64,000 nt of DNA, from NCBI RefSeq assembly GCF_016887565.1, contig NZ_CP069396.1, positions 248,001 to 312,000 on the forward strand, in the 5' to 3' direction. Numbering within the stretch: the first letter of the stretch is position 1; each line of letters starts with the position of its first letter. The notes below the pieces were generated by a model that saw only the letters and a list, made by a program, of their open reading frames with translations, was not told where the DNA came from and searched no databases. Below are positions 32,551-41,537 of this stretch, piece after piece. This DNA comes from Archangium violaceum (lineage in GTDB: Bacteria; Myxococcota; Myxococcia; Myxococcales; Myxococcaceae). The translations under genes were made by a program, and so were the position numbers.

Positions 32551-35235
32551 ATGCAAAGGCAGTTGTCTGGGATCTGGATTCTGTGTGCGGTGCTTTGGGG
32601 CCTATGGGTGACAGGTTGTGGAGTGTCGGTCTCGGAAGGTGACATGCTCGAGAGCGAGTTCCCGGCGCGAACGGGAGAAGCGCTGCCAGCCGAGGCGAAG
32701 GACGAGCGGACCGTAGCCGCCGCGCTCGTCACCCGCAGCACCGTGACGAAGGCCATCTCCGCCGGCAACTTCCACTCCCTGGCCCTGCGCACGGACGGCT
32801 CGGTGTGGGCGTGGGGACAGAACACGGAGGGGCAACTCGGCAACGGGACGCAGACTCTCAGTAAGGTCCCGGTCCGTGTGACGGGCCTTCCCGCCATCAA
32901 GGCGATCGCCGCGGGCAGGAACCACTCGCTCGCGCTCGGGGTGGACGGCACGGTCTGGGCCTGGGGACAGAACAGCTCTGGCCAGCTGGGTGATGGAACG
33001 ACGACCGGCCGCCTGACTCCCGTGTCCGTGACCATTCCGGGCGGCGCCGTGGCCATCGCCGGAGGTCTGAGCCACTCGCTGGCCATTGCCGCCGATGGCG
33101 GTGTCTACGCGTGGGGCGCCAACACCTATGGCCAGCTCGGAGATGGAACGACGAGCGCCCGGCTGACGCCGGTGCGCCTCGGCCTGCCTGGCGGCATCGC
33201 GGCCATCTCGGCGGGGTGGTACCACTCGATGGCACTGGGGGCGGACGGACGTGTGTGGACGTGGGGCCGCAACGTCAATGGGCAGATCGGCAATACGATC
33301 GCCTCGAGCGTCAATCAGCTCTCGCCGTACCAGGTGAGCCTGGCGCGCGGAGCCACCGCCATTGCCGCCGGAGCCAACCACGCGCTGGTGCTGCTCTCCG
33401 ACCAGAGCATGGTGGCGTGGGGGCAGAACACCAATGGACAGCTTGGCAACGGGACGACCGCCACGGCGCAGAGCACGCCCGTGGTGGTGGGACTCACGGG
33501 GGCCGTGACCGCCATCGCCACGGGAAGCAACTTCTCGCTGGCCATCGACTCCACCGGGGCGGCCTGGGGCTGGGGACAGAACACCAATGGACAGCTCGGC
33601 GACGGGACGACGGTCCAGCGCACCAGCCCGGTGCGAGTGCAGGGGTTGAATGATGCGCTGGCGCTCTCCTCGGGACTCTTCCACGCCCTGGCGCTGCGGC
33701 CCGGCTGCCCGTTCTGGGCCTGGGGGGTGAACTCCTCGGGGCAACTGGGCGATGGCACGCAGAGCAACCAGCTCACGCTGACCCAGGTGCAGTTGCAGAA
33801 CATCTACTTCTACGATGCCGATACCGATGGCTATGGCGGCGACCTGCTTTCCCCCGTGGAAGACTGCCAGCCTCCAGGCCCCGAATACGTGGAGAATGAC
33901 CTGGACTGCGATGACTTCGATCTCGCGGTCAACCCCGAGGCCACGGAGGTATGCGATGGCCTGGACAACAACTGCAATGGCCAGACGGATGAGGAGGGGG
34001 GCAGCACCTGGTACCGCGACGCGGATGATGACAAGTATGGCAATGCGGCGGTGATCAGCCAGGCCTGCGTGCAGCCCTCGGGCTACGTGACCAACTCCAG
34101 CGACTGTGATGACAGCAAAGCCAGCGTGAAGCCTGGAGCCACCGAGGCGTGCAACGGGGTGGATGACAACTGCAACGGCTCCATCGACGAGGCAGGGGGC
34201 AGCACCTGGTACCGCGACGCGGATGGGGATGGGTATGGCACTGCGACGGTGAGCACCCAGGCCTGCGCGCAGCCCTCGGGCTACGTGTCCAACTCCAGTG
34301 ATTGCAACGACACCCAGGCCAGCGTGAAGCCTGGAGCCACCGAGGTGTGCAACGGGGTGGATGACAACTGCAACGGCTCCATCGACGAGGCAGGGGGCAG
34401 CACCTGGTACCGCGACGCGGATGGAGACGGGTATGGCACTGCGACGGTGAGCACCCAGGCCTGCGTGCAGCCCTCGGGCTACGTGTCCAACTCCAGTGAT
34501 TGCAACGACACCCAGGCCAACGTGAAGCCTGGGGCCACCGAGGTGTGCAACGGGGTGGATGACAACTGCAACGGCTCCATCGACGAGGGGGTGCCCACGA
34601 CCACCTGGTACCGCGACGCGGATGGAGACGGGCGCGGCACTCCCTCCGTGAGCACCCAGGCGTGCTCGGCCCCTGCCGGTTACGTGTCCACCTCCGACGA
34701 TTGCAACGATGCCGACGCCTCGCTGCCTCGCTACTTCGTCCGGGATTCCGATGAGGACGGGTACGGCTATGGTTTTGTCGTAAGCCCGGCTCCCGCGGCG
34801 CCCTGGGGCTGCATTCCGCCCGCGGGTTACTCCACCAGGTCCGACGACTGCGACGACAGCAGGTCCAGCGTGCATCCCGGAGCCGCCGAGGTGTGCGACA
34901 GGCAGGACAACAACTGCAATGGCTCCCTCGACGAAGGCTGCTCGTGCTCGGCGTGGCTCACCAGTAACAGGATCCCCAGTGGTGGCACGGCGACCTTCGG
35001 TTTCACCTCGTCGGGCCCCTTCCCCGCGGGCTCCAGAGCCTACCTGTATGGAACGAGGAATGGCGTGGTGGATACGAACGGCTCGTTGTCCTACGACCAG
35101 ATCTCGTTCTCCTACCTCGTCCTCAACTCTCCCGGCCTCGAAGGCTACTACGAGCGGTATGTCGTCATCCGAGGGCCTGACAACCTCGACCTCTGCACGA
35201 CCAACACCGTCTCCGCGTGGTTCCTCTATCCGTAA
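32551..35235 (+). CDS. RCC1-repeat/MopE-repeat surface lipoprotein
   Basis: An 894-residue exported protein with a lipoprotein-type signal (LWGLWVTGCG). Residues of about 70-420 form seven RCC1 repeats (SVWAWGQNTEGQLGNGT, VYAWGANTYGQLGDGT and so on), a seven-bladed propeller. From about 425 the protein has Cys/Asp-rich MopE-like repeats of about 66 residues: WYRDADGDGYG, CNDTQASVKPGA, then EVCNGVDDNCNGSIDE. This motif is named for copper-binding MopE, and the Asp clusters also resemble calcium sites. The last 110 residues are Ig-like. GGAG lies upstream of ATG 32551. A hairpin follows the stop. It is probably a surface or matrix protein. Confidence 0.88.
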   Translation: MQRQLSGIWILCAVLWGLWVTGCGVSVSEGDMLESEFPARTGEALPAEAKDERTVAAALVTRSTVTKAISAGNFHSLALRTDGSVWAWGQNTEGQLGNGTQTLSKVPVRVTGLPAIKAIAAGRNHSLALGVDGTVWAWGQNSSGQLGDGTTTGRLTPVSVTIPGGAVAIAGGLSHSLAIAADGGVYAWGANTYGQLGDGTTSARLTPVRLGLPGGIAAISAGWYHSMALGADGRVWTWGRNVNGQIGNTIASSVNQLSPYQVSLARGATAIAAGANHALVLLSDQSMVAWGQNTNGQLGNGTTATAQSTPVVVGLTGAVTAIATGSNFSLAIDSTGAAWGWGQNTNGQLGDGTTVQRTSPVRVQGLNDALALSSGLFHALALRPGCPFWAWGVNSSGQLGDGTQSNQLTLTQVQLQNIYFYDADTDGYGGDLLSPVEDCQPPGPEYVENDLDCDDFDLAVNPEATEVCDGLDNNCNGQTDEEGGSTWYRDADDDKYGNAAVISQACVQPSGYVTNSSDCDDSKASVKPGATEACNGVDDNCNGSIDEAGGSTWYRDADGDGYGTATVSTQACAQPSGYVSNSSDCNDTQASVKPGATEVCNGVDDNCNGSIDEAGGSTWYRDADGDGYGTATVSTQACVQPSGYVSNSSDCNDTQANVKPGATEVCNGVDDNCNGSIDEGVPTTTWYRDADGDGRGTPSVSTQACSAPAGYVSTSDDCNDADASLPRYFVRDSDEDGYGYGFVVSPAPAAPWGCIPPAGYSTRSDDCDDSRSSVHPGAAEVCDRQDNNCNGSLDEGCSCSAWLTSNRIPSGGTATFGFTSSGPFPAGSRAYLYGTRNGVVDTNGSLSYDQISFSYLVLNSPGLEGYYERYVVIRGPDNLDLCTTNTVSAWFLYP
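34003..34596 (+). repeat. 198-bp in-frame tandem repeat, three units
   Basis: Units begin with AGCACCTGGTACCGCGACGC at 34003, 34201 and 34399 and are 198 bases (66 codons) each. The second and third differ at only a few positions. A diverged start of a fourth unit follows at about 34597. They encode the MopE repeats. Confidence 0.85.
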
Positions 35236-35257
35236 CCCTTCGACGTGTCGTGACGGA

Positions 35258-35289
35258 CAGGGCCCCATCCTCTTGGGGGTAGGGCCCTG
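35258..35289. terminator. hairpin between convergent genes
   Basis: CAGGGCCC (35258-35265) pairs perfectly with GGGCCCTG (35282-35289) around a 16-base loop, 23 bases after the RCC1-MopE stop and 31 bases beyond the convergent radical SAM gene's stop. It could serve both directions. Confidence 0.5.
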
Positions 35290-35319
35290 GGCCAGGCCGG
35301 TATCCCCGCGTACCCCGGC

Positions 35320-36426
35320 TCAGAACGCGTAGCGCACGCGGCAGTACGGCATGCGCCGGGCGAGCAGTTGCTTGAACTCCTCGACGAGCCTGCCCTTGAG
35401 CCCGGTGCGGTAGCGCACGTTGGCGCCGCCGCCCTGGGACACCTTGGCCTCCTGGAGCTCGGGCCGCCACAGCAGCTCCTCGGCCTTCGGGTGCCAGCGC
35501 AGGTTCACCTCGTGCAGCCGCTCGTTGTGGGTGAGGAAGATGACCTCGGCGGCGAGCTGCTCCTTCGCCTTGTCGCCGATCGTGTCGTCCACCTGCTGGA
35601 ACAGCGCGTCGTACGCGTCCTGCCAGCCCTCGGAGACGACCACGGGCGAGAAGTTCAGGTGCACCTCGTAGCCGGCGGCCACGAAGTCGTCGATGGCGGC
35701 GATGCGCTCGGCGATGGGGCTGGTGCGCACGTCGAGCAGCTTCGCCCTGGCGTGCGGCATGAGGCTGAAGCGGATGCGCGTCTTGCCTCGGGGCGAGTAG
35801 GTGAGCAGCTCGCGGTTGACCAGCTTGGTGGCGAACGAGCCCATGGCGTTGGGCAGCGTGGTGAAGAGCCGCACCATGTCGCGCACGTTGTCACTCAGGG
35901 CCGCGTCGGCCGAGCAGTCGCTGTTGCAGCCGATGTCATAGACCCAGTAGCGCGGATCCACGGTGTTGGGCTGCGTCTTGGGCCCGAGCCTGCCCGCGTG
36001 GCGGCGGATGGCGGCCGAAATCTGCTCGATGTTGACGAAGACGGTGACGGGGTTGGCGTAGCCCTTGTGGCGCGGCACGTAGCAGTAGGCGCAGCTCATG
36101 ACGCAGCCGTTGGCGGCCGAGGGCGGGAGGAAGTCGGCGCTGCGGCCGTTCTCCTCGAAGGACATGGCCTTCTTCACGCCCAGCACGAGCGTGCTGCCCT
36201 TGATGCGGTTCCACGCCTCGGCGTTGCCCTCGTTGCCGAAGAGGCCGGGGATGTTCCAGTGGGAGCGCACCTCGATGCGCTCGGCGTCGGGGAAGCGCGC
36301 GAGGATGTCCCGGCCCCGGGTGAAGCGCTCGATGTCGGGCTCCAGATAGATGCGGGAGACCTTCAGCAGGTGGGCGAGCGGACCGGGTGGGAGCGGCTCC
36401 GGGGGAAACAGGTCCAGGTTCGTCAC
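35320..36426 (-). CDS. spore-photoproduct-lyase-family radical SAM protein
   Basis: A 368-residue radical SAM protein. The cluster motif CVMSCAYC (C-x3-C-x2-C) lies near 108-115, preceded by the family's conserved SxAANGCVMSC context. Further SPL-like segments are FSLMPHARAKLLDVRTSPIAERI, VHLNFSPVVVSEGW and the C-terminal CRVRYAF. SPL reverses the thymine dimer spore photoproduct in Bacillus spores; homologues in non-endospore bacteria are of uncertain role. Myxobacteria make myxospores, so UV-lesion repair is plausible but inferred. The start is a GTG at 36426 with no strong ribosome site. It diverges from the small membrane-protein gene at 36531. Confidence 0.85.
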   Translation of the reverse strand: MTNLDLFPPEPLPPGPLAHLLKVSRIYLEPDIERFTRGRDILARFPDAERIEVRSHWNIPGLFGNEGNAEAWNRIKGSTLVLGVKKAMSFEENGRSADFLPPSAANGCVMSCAYCYVPRHKGYANPVTVFVNIEQISAAIRRHAGRLGPKTQPNTVDPRYWVYDIGCNSDCSADAALSDNVRDMVRLFTTLPNAMGSFATKLVNRELLTYSPRGKTRIRFSLMPHARAKLLDVRTSPIAERIAAIDDFVAAGYEVHLNFSPVVVSEGWQDAYDALFQQVDDTIGDKAKEQLAAEVIFLTHNERLHEVNLRWHPKAEELLWRPELQEAKVSQGGGANVRYRTGLKGRLVEEFKQLLARRMPYCRVRYAF

Positions 36427-36530
36427 GGTCCAGGTGGGATGCGTCAGGGCGCACCGGGTTCCGTTGCGCGGTGCGGCGAGGAGGCGGGCAGGCGGTACCC
36501 TGCTCGGGGGACATCGGTTAGAATGGGCGC

Positions 36531-36896
36531 ATGCCCCCCGATGAGCCAGGACTGGCCCCTGTCATCCGGCTCCCCGTCAAACCTCGACCCTCTCTGTCCG
36601 CCGTCCCCGTGGTGGATGCTCGCCGGGAGCCCCTCCATGTCGTCCGGGCGCGTCGGATGAAGTGGGGGGTGCTGCTGACCGGCGTGTTCCTGGTGGGCGT
36701 CATGGGGTCGCTGCTGATGATGGCGATCGACTCGGTGGACGAGGCGGGAGGACCTCTGCGTTCGACCCGGGAGGACGCGTCCTCCGACTCCGAGGACACG
36801 TCCCCCTTCCTGCCATCATCGGTGGAGAAGCCGGGCCTCGCCGGACCCGCGTGGTTCTCGACCACGGGGTCGGGTCAGGGCAGCTCCTCCAAGTAG
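36531..36896 (+). CDS. small single-helix membrane protein
   Basis: A 121-residue protein with a Pro/Arg-rich cytoplasmic N-terminus, one membrane helix (WGVLLTGVFLVGVMGSLLMMA) near 45-65 and an acidic Ser-rich C-terminal region (TREDASSDSEDTS). No family was recognised. No clear ribosome site is present. Its stop is one base from the stop of the convergent aldo/keto reductase. Confidence 0.55.
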   Translation: MPPDEPGLAPVIRLPVKPRPSLSAVPVVDARREPLHVVRARRMKWGVLLTGVFLVGVMGSLLMMAIDSVDEAGGPLRSTREDASSDSEDTSPFLPSSVEKPGLAGPAWFSTTGSGQGSSSK

Positions 36897-36897
36897 C

Positions 36898-37983
36898 CTA
36901 GTACCGCTCATTGTCCGACTTCGGCGCCCAGGGCAGCGGGGGCGCGGAGACGCCGTTCACGGTGAGCCCGCCGTGCATGAAGGTGGGCGAGCCCTGGAGG
37001 AAGGCGGCGGGGAAGTTGAGCGTCGGCTGGGAGACCTCGTCGAGCGCGGCCACCTGGGCGGGGGTGAGCTTCACGTCCAGCGCGCCCAGGTTGTCCTCGA
37101 GCTGCGCCAGCGTGCGTGCGCCGATGATGGTGGAGGTGACGCCGGGGCGGTTCTGCACCCAGGCGAGCGCCACGTGGGCCGGCGTGTTGCCCTGCTCCTT
37201 CGCGACGCGTTGCAGCACGTCGATGATGGTGTAGGCGCGCTCGTTGAGGTTGCTCTCCACCCACGCGCCGCGGCCGGCCTTCACCTTGCCGGCGTTCTCC
37301 CGGGTGTACTTGCCGCTGAGCACGCCGCTCTTCAGGGGGGACCAGGGCGTCACGCCCAGCCCCAGCTCCTGGGCCATGGGGATGAGCTCGCCCTCCACGG
37401 TGCGCTCCAGCAGCGAGTACTCGATCTGCAGCGCCACCAGGGGCGTCCAGCCGCGGAACTGGGCGATGAGCTGGGCCTGGGCCGTCTTCCACGCCGGGGT
37501 GTCGGAGAAGCCGATGTAGCGGACCTTGCCGGCGCGCACGAGGTCATCCAGGGCGCGCATCGTCTCCTCGATGGGAGTGTGGCGGTCCCACGCGTGCATC
37601 CACAGCAGGTCGATGTAGTCCGTCTGCAGGCGGCGCAGGGACTCGTGGGTGGAGGCGACGAGGGCCTTGGTGCCAGCGCCGCCGCCGTTGGGGTCCTCGG
37701 GGAAGAGGTTGCCGAAGAATTTGGTGGCGATGACGACGCGGTCGCGGCGCGAGGGCGTGCGGCCGATGTGGTCGCCGATGATTTTTTCCGAGTGGCCGCG
37801 GGTGTAGGCGTTGGCGGTGTCGATGAAGTTGCCGCCCAGGGCGAGGAAGCGGTCGATGATGGCGTTGGAGTCCTGGATGCTGGAGCCCCAGCCGAGGTCA
37901 TCGCCGAAGGTCATGGCGCCGAGGCACAGGGGGCTGACGCGCAGGCCGGAGCGGCCGAGGGTGACGTAGTGGTTGAGAGGCAT
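36898..37983 (-). CDS. aldo/keto reductase
   Basis: A 361-residue NADP(H)-dependent aldo/keto reductase. The catalytic tetrad is in place: Asp and Tyr in NFIDTANAYTRGHSE, Lys in VVIATKFFG and His in DLLWMHAWDRH. The cofactor segments near the C-terminus (TSTIIGARTLAQLEDNLGAL) are typical of the YajO/AKR-like group. The substrate is unknown. The start at 37983 directly precedes the first conserved strand (YVTLGRSGLRVSPLCLGAM). The following gene to the right, an L,D-transpeptidase, diverges from it across 136 bases. Confidence 0.9.
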   Translation of the reverse strand: MPLNHYVTLGRSGLRVSPLCLGAMTFGDDLGWGSSIQDSNAIIDRFLALGGNFIDTANAYTRGHSEKIIGDHIGRTPSRRDRVVIATKFFGNLFPEDPNGGGAGTKALVASTHESLRRLQTDYIDLLWMHAWDRHTPIEETMRALDDLVRAGKVRYIGFSDTPAWKTAQAQLIAQFRGWTPLVALQIEYSLLERTVEGELIPMAQELGLGVTPWSPLKSGVLSGKYTRENAGKVKAGRGAWVESNLNERAYTIIDVLQRVAKEQGNTPAHVALAWVQNRPGVTSTIIGARTLAQLEDNLGALDVKLTPAQVAALDEVSQPTLNFPAAFLQGSPTFMHGGLTVNGVSAPPLPWAPKSDNERY

Positions 37984-38119
37984 GGTGTGGAGTCTCTCCG
38001 GGTGGGAGGGGAGCGCAGTGCTAACGCGCCGGGTGGAGGCACGCCACGGGTGCGCACCCGTCCTCCTTTCGTTGTGCCAGCCACGGAACGTTGGGGGCCC
38101 GCGAGGCGTCCTCGGGGGC

Positions 38120-38842
38120 ATGACACGACTGCTTTTCGTGGTGGGACTGCTGGCGGCGCTGACGGCGGGGGCGAGGGACCGGGTGGAGGAGGCGCGGCGG
38201 GCGAAGGCGCGCGCCGTGGCCGAGGCCTTCGCGGCGGCGGGAGTCTCCTGGCCGCCGGACGAGCTGTACGTCCGGGCCTTCAAGCAGGAGCGGGAGCTGG
38301 AGGTCTGGGCGGGGGCGCGGGGCAAGCCGTTGCGCCGGGTGAAGACGTTCCCCTTCTGCGCGGCCTCGGGGGACGTGGGGCCCAAGCGCCGCGAGGGCGA
38401 CGCGCAGGTGCCGGAGGGCTTCTACACGCTGGACCAGTTCAACCCGCGCAGCCAGTTCCACCTGTCCATGCGGGTGAGCTACCCGAATGACGCGGACCGT
38501 GTCCGGGGCGAGCGTCCCCTGGGAGGCAACATCTATATCCACGGCAACTGCGCGAGCATCGGGTGCATCGCCATCGAGGATGGCCCCATCGAGGAGCTGT
38601 ACCTGATGGTGCTGGAGGCGCGGGCGAGGATGAAGCGGGACGTGCCCATCCACATCTTCCCGCGCCGGCTGGACGCGGCGGGCCTGGCGGCGCTGGAGAA
38701 GCACCCGAGGGCCACGCCGGCGCGGGTGGCCTTCTGGCGCGACCTGGAGCCAGGCTGGAGGCTCTTCGAGGAGACGCGGCGTCCGCCCCGGGTGACGGTG
38801 GACGCCCGGACGGGGGCCTACAGCGTGCGGCCCGGGAGGTAG
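38120..38842 (+). CDS. exported L,D-transpeptidase (YkuD family)
   Basis: A 240-residue periplasmic enzyme with a signal peptide at 1-18 (MTRLLFVVGLLAALTAGA). The YkuD catalytic motif IHGNCASIGCIAI (H-x3-S-x-G-C) is at about 145-157. The preceding YVRAFKQERELEVW and VPEGFYTLDQFNPRS segments match the YafK-like murein L,D-transpeptidases, which cleave or form peptidoglycan crosslinks or lipoprotein links. The start at 38120 lies immediately before the signal peptide; a longer in-frame start at 37973 adds a non-signal stretch. Confidence 0.88.
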   Translation: MTRLLFVVGLLAALTAGARDRVEEARRAKARAVAEAFAAAGVSWPPDELYVRAFKQERELEVWAGARGKPLRRVKTFPFCAASGDVGPKRREGDAQVPEGFYTLDQFNPRSQFHLSMRVSYPNDADRVRGERPLGGNIYIHGNCASIGCIAIEDGPIEELYLMVLEARARMKRDVPIHIFPRRLDAAGLAALEKHPRATPARVAFWRDLEPGWRLFEETRRPPRVTVDARTGAYSVRPGR

Positions 38843-38974
38843 GAGGCCGGGAGGAGCGATGGGGGGCTCGGGGGTTGGCCCACCAGGAAGCGAGTGTGGG
38901 CCAGGGAACGGGATGGGGCGGACGGGAGTGCCGGAGGGGTCGGGGCCTGCGAGCCTGGGTGAAGGAGGAGGCAC

Positions 38975-39820
38975 ATGGAGAAGCGCGTCTTCGGCCCCAC
39001 GGGTGTGTCCATACCGGTGCTGGGGCAGGGCACCTGGCAGATGGAGGGGGATGACCGGGAGGAGGCCATCCGCGCGCTCCGGGTGGGGCTGGACCTGGGC
39101 CTGACGCACGTGGACACGGCGGAGCTGTACGGCTACGGCGAGGTGGAGGAGCTGGTGGCCGAGGCGCTCGCCGGGCGGCGGGACGAGGTCTTCCTCGTGT
39201 CCAAGGTGATGCCCAACAACGCCACCTACGAGGGGACGCTGAAGGCGTGCGAGCGCTCGCTGCGCAAGCTGAAGACGGACCATCTGGACTGCTACCTGCT
39301 GCACTGGCCGGGGCCGCACCCGCTGGAGGAGACGCTGCGAGCCTTCGAGGCGCTGCGGACGGACGGAAAGATTCGCGCCTGGGGGGTGAGCAACTTCGAC
39401 GTGGACGACCTGGAGGAAGTGCTGGCGCTGGTGGGGCCGGGGAAGCTGGCCTGCAACCAGGTGCTCTACCACCTGCGGGAGCGCTCCATCGAGCACCGGG
39501 TGCTGCCGTGGTGCGAGCGCAACGGGGTGGCGCTGGTGGGCTACAGCCCCTTTGGCAGCGGAGACTTCCCAGGAAGTGAGAGTGCGGACGGGAGGGTGCT
39601 GGGGGAGGTGGCGAGGGCGCACGGGGCGACGCCGAGGCAGGTGGCGTTGAAGTTCCTCACGCGCCGGGCGCCGCTGTTCGCCATCCCCAAGGCGAGCCAC
39701 GAGGCACACACCCGAGACAACGCGGCGGCGGACGGGCTGAGGCTGACGGGGGCGGAGCTCGCCCGGCTGGAGGCCGCCTTCGCGTTGGGGCCAGTGAAGA
39801 GGGAGTTACCGGTGGTGTAG
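38975..39820 (+). CDS. aldo/keto reductase, small type
   Basis: A 281-residue aldo/keto reductase with the tetrad in HVDTAELYGYGEVEE, FLVSKVMP and YLLHWPGPHP. The NADP-binding C-terminus is FAIPKASHEAHTRDN. It is shorter and of a different AKR group from the one at 36898 (closest in look to 2,5-diketo-gluconate-reductase-like enzymes, AKR5). AGGAGG at seven bases supports the start. The substrate is unknown. Confidence 0.9.
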   Translation: MEKRVFGPTGVSIPVLGQGTWQMEGDDREEAIRALRVGLDLGLTHVDTAELYGYGEVEELVAEALAGRRDEVFLVSKVMPNNATYEGTLKACERSLRKLKTDHLDCYLLHWPGPHPLEETLRAFEALRTDGKIRAWGVSNFDVDDLEEVLALVGPGKLACNQVLYHLRERSIEHRVLPWCERNGVALVGYSPFGSGDFPGSESADGRVLGEVARAHGATPRQVALKFLTRRAPLFAIPKASHEAHTRDNAAADGLRLTGAELARLEAAFALGPVKRELPVV

Positions 39821-39951
39821 GACCGGCGTGGGTGGGTGTGGACCCTGGAGGGGGGCGGGCGAGCGAATGCCCGGGCCGGGGTGTGCTCGGCGATCTGATA
39901 CGGTGGCGCGACGGGTGAAGAGGTATCGGTCCTCGGGCCCGTCGTAGCGAC

Positions 39952-41451
39952 ATGGACACATCCCCCCGCTCTCTCCAGGCCGAGGAGGCCTACCGCGAGT
40001 TCCTGCTGACGCGAGGGCCTGGCCGGCTGCGCCAGCTGTGCGTGCTCGGTGTGGTGGCCACCGCGGTGCTGTTCGCATTGGACGTGCTGAACGTGCTCGT
40101 GACGACGGGCGGCGAAGCGAACCTGGGGGAGGTGGCGCTGGCGCGACTGCCCTGGGTGCTGTTGCCGCTGCTGCTGGGGGTACTGCGGGGGGTGCTGGGC
40201 CCGGCGGACATACCGGTGGCGGCGTTCCTGGTCACGGGGCTGTTCGCCATCGGCAACGAGTGGACGTTCTACCGGATAGGGACGGCGGGCTCGGGCTACC
40301 ACGTGGTGCTGGTGTTCCTGAACGCGCTGGTGGGGCCGTCGGTGATGCCGATCGGCCGGTGGGGGAGACTGGGCTTCTACGGGTTGCTGGCGCTGGCGCA
40401 CCTGGGATTCGACGTGATGCTGTCGGGCGCGCCGTTGGCGAGCGCGCTGGTGCTGGACGTCACGCTGTTGGTGGGGATGGTGGCGGTGGGGGTGCTGCTG
40501 GAGGCGTTGCACCGCGGGCACCGGAGACAGTTCTTCCTGCGGCGGGAGATGCAGCAGGCGCTGAAGGAGCTGGAGACGTCGAGGGGGCAGGTGGTGGAGA
40601 CGGGGAGGACGCTGGCGGGCTCGGCGCAGGTGCTGTCCTCGACGATTTCGGAGATGTCGCAGCAGGCGGCGCACGTGCGGATGGCGGCGTTGAGGATCGC
40701 CTCGGCGAGCGAGCAGATGGCGAGCGCGGCGGGGACGCTGTTCCGGCACTCGAGGGCGAGCGCGACGCAGGCGGAGGAGGCGCAGCGGTACACGGGGGAG
40801 GTGGACGCGCTGGTGAGCGGGATGGAGAGCAGCATGACGGCGATCGCGCATGCGGTGGGCCGCAGCGCGCTGAGCGTGCAGAAGCTGGAGGAGAGCTCGG
40901 ATCGGATCCACGGCTTCGTGGAGACGATTCAGGAGATGGCGGCGGCGACGAACATGCTGGCGCTGAACGCGGGAATCGAGGCGGCGAGAGCGGGGGAGCA
41001 CGGGAGGGGCTTCGCGGTGGTGGCGAAGGAGGTGGGGAAGCTGGCGGAGGAGTCGGGGAGGAGCTCGGCGCAGATTGGGGCGGTGGTGGGAGGGGTGACG
41101 AGGCAGATGGCGGAGACGCTGCAGGCGGTGGGGAACATCCGGGAGACGACGGCGCGCTTCACGCCGGTGCTGGAGTCGGCGAGGACGACCCTGAGGTCCA
41201 TCCGGGAGACGGTGCTGCAGAACCAGCAATTGATGGAGAAGAGCTCTGGGGAGGCGGAGCGTCAGGCGGAGCAGACGACGCACATCTCGCAGGGGTGCGC
41301 GAGGCTGTTGGAGTTGGTGGACACGTACGCGCAGATGGGGACGGACGTGACGGCGACGGCGCTGCAGTTGGGGAAGATGGCGGACGAGCTGAAGAAGCTA
41401 TTGCCAGAGGAACCCAAAGCCCCCTCTCCCTCCGGGAGAGGGAAAGGGTGA
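39952..41451 (+). CDS. methyl-accepting chemotaxis protein with membrane sensor, no HAMP
   Basis: A 499-residue chemoreceptor. The N-terminal 190 residues hold about six membrane helices ([39 protein letters not shown] and so on) instead of a periplasmic ligand domain. No HAMP domain follows. The cytoplasmic signalling hairpin is normal: [23 protein letters not shown] with [18 protein letters not shown]. The last 12 residues ([13 protein letters not shown]) are encoded by the start of a palindromic intergenic repeat (41418-41456), so the natural tail may have been altered. Ligand and partner kinase are not evident; frz- or che-like signalling is inferred from the family. Confidence 0.88.
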   Translation: MDTSPRSLQAEEAYREFLLTRGPGRLRQLCVLGVVATAVLFALDVLNVLVTTGGEANLGEVALARLPWVLLPLLLGVLRGVLGPADIPVAAFLVTGLFAIGNEWTFYRIGTAGSGYHVVLVFLNALVGPSVMPIGRWGRLGFYGLLALAHLGFDVMLSGAPLASALVLDVTLLVGMVAVGVLLEALHRGHRRQFFLRREMQQALKELETSRGQVVETGRTLAGSAQVLSSTISEMSQQAAHVRMAALRIASASEQMASAAGTLFRHSRASATQAEEAQRYTGEVDALVSGMESSMTAIAHAVGRSALSVQKLEESSDRIHGFVETIQEMAAATNMLALNAGIEAARAGEHGRGFAVVAKEVGKLAEESGRSSAQIGAVVGGVTRQMAETLQAVGNIRETTARFTPVLESARTTLRSIRETVLQNQQLMEKSSGEAERQAEQTTHISQGCARLLELVDTYAQMGTDVTATALQLGKMADELKKLLPEEPKAPSPSGRGKG

Positions 41452-41456
41452 GGGTA
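41418..41456. repeat. palindromic intergenic repeat, copy 1
   Basis: Contains CCCTCTCCC-TCC-GGGAGAGGG, a perfect 9-bp inverted repeat, followed by AAAGGGTGAGGGTA. It overlaps the 3' end of the chemoreceptor gene and supplies its stop codon. Confidence 0.75.
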
Positions 41457-41481
41457 GCCGTAACCCGGGTTGTACCGGTGT

Positions 41482-41520
41482 AAGCCCCCTCTCCCTCTGG
41501 GAGAGGGCTGGGGTGAGGGT
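41482..41520. repeat. palindromic intergenic repeat, copy 2
   Basis: Same element in the same orientation 64 bases after copy 1: CCCTCTCCC-TCT-GGGAGAGGG then CTGGGGTGAGGGT. Between the copies lies AACCCGGGTT, a 10-bp palindrome. Confidence 0.75.
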
Positions 41521-41537
41521 CAGTCGCCGCAGCTCCG

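Noticed and set aside
34003-34596. CRISPR-like array because of regular repeats
   Set aside because: The 198-base units are in-frame protein repeats with no spacers.
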